From NCBI RefSeq assembly GCF_001189245.1, contig NZ_LFIQ01000097.1:11173-51527 (forward strand): DNA of 40,355 nt, in the 5' to 3' direction. Within the stretch, counting starts at the first letter, position 1. The number at the start of each line of letters is the position of its first letter. The notes beneath the pieces are model-generated. The model did no database searches. It worked only from the letters and a program-made list of their open reading frames with translations, and had not been told where the DNA came from. This document shows, piece after piece, positions 35,393-40,355 of the stretch. The DNA comes from Bradyrhizobium pachyrhizi (GTDB lineage Bacteria > Pseudomonadota > Alphaproteobacteria > Rhizobiales > Xanthobacteraceae). The translations under genes were made by a program, and so were the position numbers.

Positions 35393-36628
35393 TCAATTCA
35401 CCCGCGCATCTGCATGCTTCCGAAGTTCCAGCCGGGCGATGGCGCGGCAATGCACCTCATCGGGACCGTCCGCCAAACGCATGGTCCGGACCAACGCATA
35501 GTCGCGCGCTAGGCCAGCGTCGTCGGCGACCCCCGCACCGCCAAAGGCCTGAATTGCATTGTCGATGACCTTGAGCGCCATGTTCGGTGCAGCCACCTTG
35601 ATCATAGCGATTTCGAGCTGCGCGGACTTGTTGCCGACCTTGTCCATCATGTCGGCTGCTTTCAGACACAAGAGCCGGCTCATCTCGATGTCGATGCGCG
35701 CCTCAGCGATGCGCTGCTCCCAAACGGAGTGCTCGACGAGCTTTTTCCCGAAAGCAACACGGGATCCAAGTCGCGAGACCATCTTTTCCAAAGCCTCTTC
35801 GGCCTTGCCTATGGTGCGCATGCAGTGATGGATGCGACCCGGGCCGAGCCGACCTTGCGCGATCTCAAAGCCCCTGCCCTCGCCCAGCAACAGATTGCTT
35901 GCAGGCACGCGGACATTCTCGAGCAGCACCTCGCCGTGGCCCTGTGGCGCATCGTCATAGCCGAAAACGGGCAGCATTTTTTCGATTTTGACGCCGAGGG
36001 TGTCTAAAGGTACCAGAATCTGCGACTGCTGCTGGTGGCGCGGTGCCTTGAAGTCGGTCTTGCCCATCACGATTGCTATCTTGCATCGGGGATCGCCCAC
36101 ACCGGACGACCACCATTTGCGGCCGTTGATGACATAATGATCGCCGTCGCGCTCGATCCGCGTTTCGATATTGGTAGCGTCGGACGAAGCCACGGCAGGT
36201 TCCGTCATCAAGAAGGCAGAGCGGATCTCACCGTCCATTAAAGGCTTGAGCCACTTCCGCTTCTGCTCCTTTGTGCCGTAGCGGACTAGGACTTCCATAT
36301 TGCCTGTGTCGGGTGCTGAGCAGTTAAATACCTCCGAAGCCCAGCCTATACGACCCATCTCTTCCGCAAGCGGCGCGTACTCCAAGTTTGCCAACCCAGC
36401 TCCGCGGAATTCATCGTCGTCATCGAGTGATGGTGGCAGAAACAAGTTCCACAAGCCGTCCGCGCGAGCTTTCTTCTTCAGATCCTCCACTACGGAGATC
36501 AGCTTCCACCGATCACCCTCCTCATCCTGTTGCTTGTAGACAGTCATCGCGGGTCGGACATGATTGTTCATGAACAATTGCACGCGGTGCAACCATTCCT
36601 TCTGGTTCGGCGACATCGTGAAATCCAT
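35393..36628 (-). CDS. Acyl-CoA dehydrogenase
   Basis: An FAD enzyme of 411 residues introducing an alpha-beta double bond into an acyl-CoA. All three ACAD domains are present: N-terminal helices (about 5-130; [20 protein letters not shown]), the middle beta domain ([40 protein letters not shown]), and the C-terminal helices ([58 protein letters not shown]). The form is close to the ACAD10/11-like group. ATG 36628 ([13 protein letters not shown]) is chosen over a frame open to 36679. No other beta-oxidation gene or electron-transfer flavoprotein is next to it, so the acyl substrate is not deducible. Confidence 0.9.
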   Translation of the reverse strand: MDFTMSPNQKEWLHRVQLFMNNHVRPAMTVYKQQDEEGDRWKLISVVEDLKKKARADGLWNLFLPPSLDDDDEFRGAGLANLEYAPLAEEMGRIGWASEVFNCSAPDTGNMEVLVRYGTKEQKRKWLKPLMDGEIRSAFLMTEPAVASSDATNIETRIERDGDHYVINGRKWWSSGVGDPRCKIAIVMGKTDFKAPRHQQQSQILVPLDTLGVKIEKMLPVFGYDDAPQGHGEVLLENVRVPASNLLLGEGRGFEIAQGRLGPGRIHHCMRTIGKAEEALEKMVSRLGSRVAFGKKLVEHSVWEQRIAEARIDIEMSRLLCLKAADMMDKVGNKSAQLEIAMIKVAAPNMALKVIDNAIQAFGGAGVADDAGLARDYALVRTMRLADGPDEVHCRAIARLELRKHADARVN

Positions 36629-38030
36629 GGGACGAGCTTCTTTCTGGGCTTGCGCACTTGTTTTACCGAGCGGCCGCATCGCAACGCCTGCTGGCGTCTT
36701 TGCGCGACGACGAGCGTACGACGGGTCAAGTTGTCACCGCGCGATCGCGTACTGGCAACCGCCCTTCAAGCCAAGGTTATCCAGCTTCAGCCACTTCATG
36801 CGCAACTCCCAAACTTGAGGGGCCACACGAGCGATCAGCTTCAATCGCCAGTCTTGCTGTGTTGGGCCTCTTGTGCCATCGGCGAGCAAAGCGCGAATCT
36901 TAGCGAGCGGGATTCTTGCGCTTCCAGTATTTCACCACTGGCCGCATTCATGACAGTCCTCAATCTCGAGCGGTGCCCGGAATCGGCGGTTCCGACCCTG
37001 CCCTCGATCCGAACGGTCACCAAGAAAGCGCAGATAACCTGATCAGCGCCCATCTCATCATGGCGCATGGGCAGAGGCAGACCACCGCGGTGGGAACGCC
37101 CGTCGACGTTTCGCGCCGGTACCAGCCGTCAGCGTCCGGAGTAAGATACAAATCTCAGAGCAAAATGGGAAATTGTTAGCTAGGTCCCGCACCAGAGTTT
37201 GATCAGCGACGACCTCTGAATCCGGCTCCCCCGATGCAGGATCGTCTTCGTGAGCAGTCGATCAGCCATCGTGCGAGTTTCGCGTTCTAATTATTCAAGG
37301 CGGCAATCTCAGCATCCGTGGCAACCGGCCGCGCAGTGATCACTTGGCCAGCTAGATTGAGGTGCTCGTTTCGGCCAGTCCAGGTTCAAGGCCTTGTCGA
37401 TCCGTTGGATGAGTTAGGCAGGAAACGGACGTTGTGCTTGCACCAAGGCGCAGTCTTCCAGTCGAGGCCTGTGTGGCAGATACAGTCACAAAGCGGGCGC
37501 TATGTTCTGACGTGGTTGTACGTCTCCTGATGATTCCGAACTTGCCAAGCCGCGGGGGAAACCAGCGGGAGTAAGATCATAAAGGAATCGCTGTGACATT
37601 GATTGATTCCGTCGGCGGCCCGGATGCCGTATGAACTTCGGGTGCCGAACCTGCAAGGCGTCAAGCAGGTGGACGCACAAGGCGAGACGCCGCACGAAGC
37701 CGCCGGACGTGCGGAACATAGGTTCGGCCACTTTGGCACCGCGGCGATGATAGCTACCTGTCCGATCGCCTGCCGCGATTGAGATCGCCATTGAGGGAGA
37801 AAATTGGCCCCCTGCTGCTAGCTGTTCAATCACCGTCGACTCCGAGGGGCGAGGCGCCATCTGCATGGCCAAGCCTCAATTCTGGATAGGGCCTTCTCGA
37901 ACAGTACCCGCAAATCGGAAGCACACTTTTCAACGTCAAATGCTCCCCAGTTAACACCGCTCCTCGCGGTGGGACATAATGCCGGCCTGTGCGTAGCGCG
38001 TGTCATAGTAGACCGATCAGCGGGCCGCCA
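36629..38030. other. Gene-poor region, 1.4 kb
   Basis: No intact gene. On the minus strand 37020-36900 reads like the middle of a hot-dog thioesterase (LRTVMNAASGEILEAQESRS), but the match is weak. A minus frame ending near 37290 (EHLNLAGQVITARPVATDAE) looks like a C-terminal remnant of unknown family, and a 128-codon minus frame at 37486-37872 has no recognisable domain. A hairpin (CACCGC/GCGGTG, 37955-37971) follows the TauD-like gene and could act as its terminator. Confidence 0.4.
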
Positions 38031-38915
38031 TCACGCCGCCCCTGACCATCTGTCGGTTTGATGCTTGATATGCGCGGTGAGACAACCAGCCTTACCAAGG
38101 GATGCATCGTCGTCGCCGATTAGCCGGCTCAACGTGTTGTCTCGATCGCCGAAATACTTAACGGCGTAATATTGAGTTGCCCAACTGTCCCAGATCGCAA
38201 CGTCTCCCGACTTCCAGCTCCAGTGCACGGTATTTTGCGGCGCGGTAAGGTAGGATTGAAGTAGGTTGAATAGCCTTTCGCTTGTACGCTTCTGTAGGCC
38301 GACGAAATATTGTACGAAATGTCCGAGCATGAGCATCCGTTCGCAAGTCTCGGGATGAGCACAGACCACCGGATGAGCGAAGACGCCGTCTAGATGAAGC
38401 CGGTCCGCCTCTGCGGCGCCCCCGCTCACGGCGCAATGATGGTCACTGTAGTGCACGGCCCAAAGGTCGTCGGCGAGCATCCGTAGCGGCTCCGGAAGAT
38501 CAAGGTATGCGGCCGCAGTACTCGACCAAACGATGCCGCCACCAACGAGGTTGGGCAGAACCGGAATATTTGAGCATGCCTCACCGATGCTGACATCCAT
38601 GTGGATTTGGTTGGCAGAACGGCTGCTGCCGACCGACGCCATTGCTAACCATGCTGCCCCGATTCCACGGACTGTCGAACGCGGTATGAGCGAACCAAGT
38701 CGGACGGCAAAGCGCTGCCGCTCGGCGTCATCCAGGTGCGCCTGATCACGGAAGAGGATGACCTTGTGCGCGAGGAGCAATCGAGCAATGGCTTGGACTG
38801 CTTCGTCTGACAACTCATCGGAGAGTCTGATGTTCTTGATCTCGCTACCTAGTCGGGTTCCGTGCTTGACGATGTCCGCTCGCGGAATGATGTCGATGAT
38901 GGTCGTATCGCTCAT
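38031..38915 (-). CDS. TauD/TfdA-family dioxygenase-like protein with altered iron site
   Basis: A 294-residue protein of the taurine/2,4-D dioxygenase family (2OG-Fe(II) enzymes). It begins with the usual DIVKHGTRLGSEIKNIRLSD. It has HKVILFRDQAHLDDAERQRF, and the first two ligands are H105 and D107 in NQIHMDVS. The C-terminal motif normally reading W-D-N-R-A-T-x-H is here IWDSWATQYYAV: the distal His ligand is replaced by Tyr 249 (codon TAT) and the nearby Arg by Trp. The 2OG-binding Arg in TLSRLIGDD is kept. Enzyme activity is therefore doubtful or changed, though the frame is intact. GAGG lies eight bases before ATG 38915; an ATG two codons earlier is less well placed. No operon partners. 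Confidence 0.82.
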   Translation of the reverse strand: MSDTTIIDIIPRADIVKHGTRLGSEIKNIRLSDELSDEAVQAIARLLLAHKVILFRDQAHLDDAERQRFAVRLGSLIPRSTVRGIGAAWLAMASVGSSRSANQIHMDVSIGEACSNIPVLPNLVGGGIVWSSTAAAYLDLPEPLRMLADDLWAVHYSDHHCAVSGGAAEADRLHLDGVFAHPVVCAHPETCERMLMLGHFVQYFVGLQKRTSERLFNLLQSYLTAPQNTVHWSWKSGDVAIWDSWATQYYAVKYFGDRDNTLSRLIGDDDASLGKAGCLTAHIKHQTDRWSGAA

Positions 38916-40355
38916 GATCATGACCTCACTATCGTGACACTAAACAAACTCTACGCACATGGTTGGCAGAATTGACGGTGGAAGCTCACCCGGCATACTC
39001 TGGGTACTGCCGCCCGTTTACTCAGCCGCAATGTCTTCTCGTGGAGAACACCGGTAAAAGCCATGTCATTGGCGGTCATCGCGCGGTCGCGATCAGAACC
39101 TAATCGAAAGTGAGCACCCACGGACATCATTGTCAGAATGGACCTGCTGGACCCATCATTCTAGCTTCGCAAATCTTACGTACATTCGGCGTCCCGTCCA
39201 TGAAACGAAACCATTCTTCTTTCCGACCAAGCGCAATGTTCGCTTCGTCAGCAAGCCTGCTCCTAAAATTTTCTTGAAATAACTGCCTAGCCAACGGAGC
39301 TACTGCAATAGGCACACTCATGGCCACAAGCGGACGAGGTGGATAGCGCGTGAGCTTAAGTCGTCAGAGCATCTCAATTTGGAGCCGCCCGCGACACTCT
39401 ACCATAGATTGTCTTATTTCGGAATTAGAACTGACGCGCAAGTAACAAGTTCTTGTTCGGAATATCCATTATAATGTGTGCTTCGTTCATCGAGGCGTCA
39501 CGCATGGCCGGGGATTTTGGAGAAATGAAATGATGCAACATCCCGAGCCCAGTCGTGCTTCAGGGGCCTCCGAGCGAGTCGTTGCGCCGTAGTCCCTGGC
39601 TTATTCCACCTTTCGACTCATCTTTGACGCCGAATGTTATTCGAGAAACCTCCCCATGAATGGTAGATCAGACTATCCAGGAAGAGTTCAACGAAGGTAC
39701 GAAGCTGTACTAGATCCCCGGCTTGACAACCACACGCTGGTTAACAGGGCTAAGGCGACACTCCGGACGGAAGAAGGTCCGTCTAACTCACTGTCAGAAT
39801 TCGAAATTATAAATGATCAAGGACGCGTTACCAGACCGATCGTACGAGGATGCCGTCTTCCAGTTTTGGCCGCATTCGAGCACAAGGTTCTTATCTGCAG
39901 ACCTCCAAGCTACCACGGCCTCGCCAATCGAACGGCAACTCCGCAGCCCGAGAGCCCAACCCCGCGCATGAGCCAGACCAACAAATTACTTACCGCGCGT
40001 AGGTGCCGCAAGGTTGGCAAGCACCGATGAGAACGGATGGTGCGCGTTCGTCACGGACGTCAGACCTTCGTCGATCAGCTGACCGGATGCACAGACCGCC
40101 ACGCTGCTCAACAGAGCATGGCGTGTATAACTGGGGCGTTGAACTTGACGTGTTTCGCATATCTTGCACTTCCGCACGGGCCGGCTAATTCCCCGACTTT
40201 AATTTCTACGTATCTATCCTCCTGGACAGCTCGCTATTTGTTGCGCAAATACGAAACGGTCGACCCCGTTTTACGTCGGGCGATTCGCCAGACGGAACCC
40301 TTTCGATGGGGACTCGGATACGAACCGCGTGTCGCGCGCCATGGAAAACTGCCCC
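38916..40355. other. Terminal 1.4 kb, no gene recognised
   Basis: Open frames up to 124 codons occur (for example plus 39656-40030 and minus 39133-39327), but none shows a known domain, a ribosome site or convincing composition. The minus frame at 39327 (RSRLADEANIALGRKEEWFR) is somewhat protein-like and may be debris. Confidence 0.45.

Noticed and set aside
36841..37068. Hot-dog acyl-CoA thioesterase fragment
   Set aside because: Only a short stretch resembles the family, without the HotDog helix core; too weak to list as a gene.
39133..40030. Frames at 39133-39327 (minus) and 39656-40030 (plus)
   Set aside because: No domain, no ribosome binding site, no operon context.
1..40355. CRISPR arrays, tRNA or rRNA genes, nod boxes, NifA or sigma-54 promoters
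   Set aside because: I looked for regularly spaced repeats, tRNA-like cloverleaf ends, nod-box-like sequence, TGT-N10-ACA with GG/GC -24/-12 elements, and found none that was convincing.

Overview
The window looks like an accessory, probably symbiosis-island-type, region of a Bradyrhizobium-like alphaproteobacterium. The basis is gene content and protein resemblance: GC-rich rhizobial-style genes, IS66/IS110/group II intron relics of rhizobial type, a recombinase-in-trio element and many stand-alone catabolic genes. I saw no rRNA, tRNA, CRISPR array or phage structural gene. The taxon is inferred, not shown.

Bases 1-7160 are a nest of mobile elements. An older IS66 tnpC was invaded by a second IS66 element. 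This is supported by matching imperfect terminal repeats at 5218-5247 and 6769-6798 and an 8-bp target duplication GTTCGAAG. The second IS66, which carries a pRiA4b ORF-3-like passenger gene, was itself invaded by an intact RIT element (1025-4456) with three overlapping tyrosine recombinase genes and perfect 28-bp terminal repeats. A decayed group II intron (about 5346-6392) and an IS110 fragment follow. The two ends of the second IS66 now face each other in the wrong orientation, so an inversion has split the nest.

Bases 8439-21314 hold scattered amino-acid, peptide and one-carbon genes: an ectoine-hydrolase-like M24 peptidase, an Asp/Glu racemase family protein, a frameshifted DapA-family lyase, a NUDIX fragment, a DUF2817 peptidase-like protein, and the set folD, dimethylglycine/sarcosine dehydrogenase-like oxidase and purU. 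The last three fit together: oxidative N-demethylation gives methylene-THF, FolD turns it into 10-formyl-THF, and PurU releases formate.

Bases 21966-28494 are the most coherent locus: class III aminotransferase, aldehyde dehydrogenase, 3-methylaspartate ammonia-lyase and a CaiB-type CoA-transferase on the minus strand, with a divergent Lrp/AsnC regulator. The last two genes overlap by ATGA. Together they suggest a catabolic route through mesaconate and mesaconyl-CoA, but no glutamate mutase is present.

Bases 29086-38915 carry an MFS_3 exporter, a broken beta-hydroxyacid dehydrogenase, an EctB-like aminotransferase overlapping a 2OG-Fe(II) oxygenase-like gene, an acyl-CoA dehydrogenase, and a TauD-like protein whose distal iron-binding His is Tyr. 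Long stretches between intact genes (0.3-1.8 kb) contain only gene debris or nothing recognisable, which fits an island undergoing gene loss.
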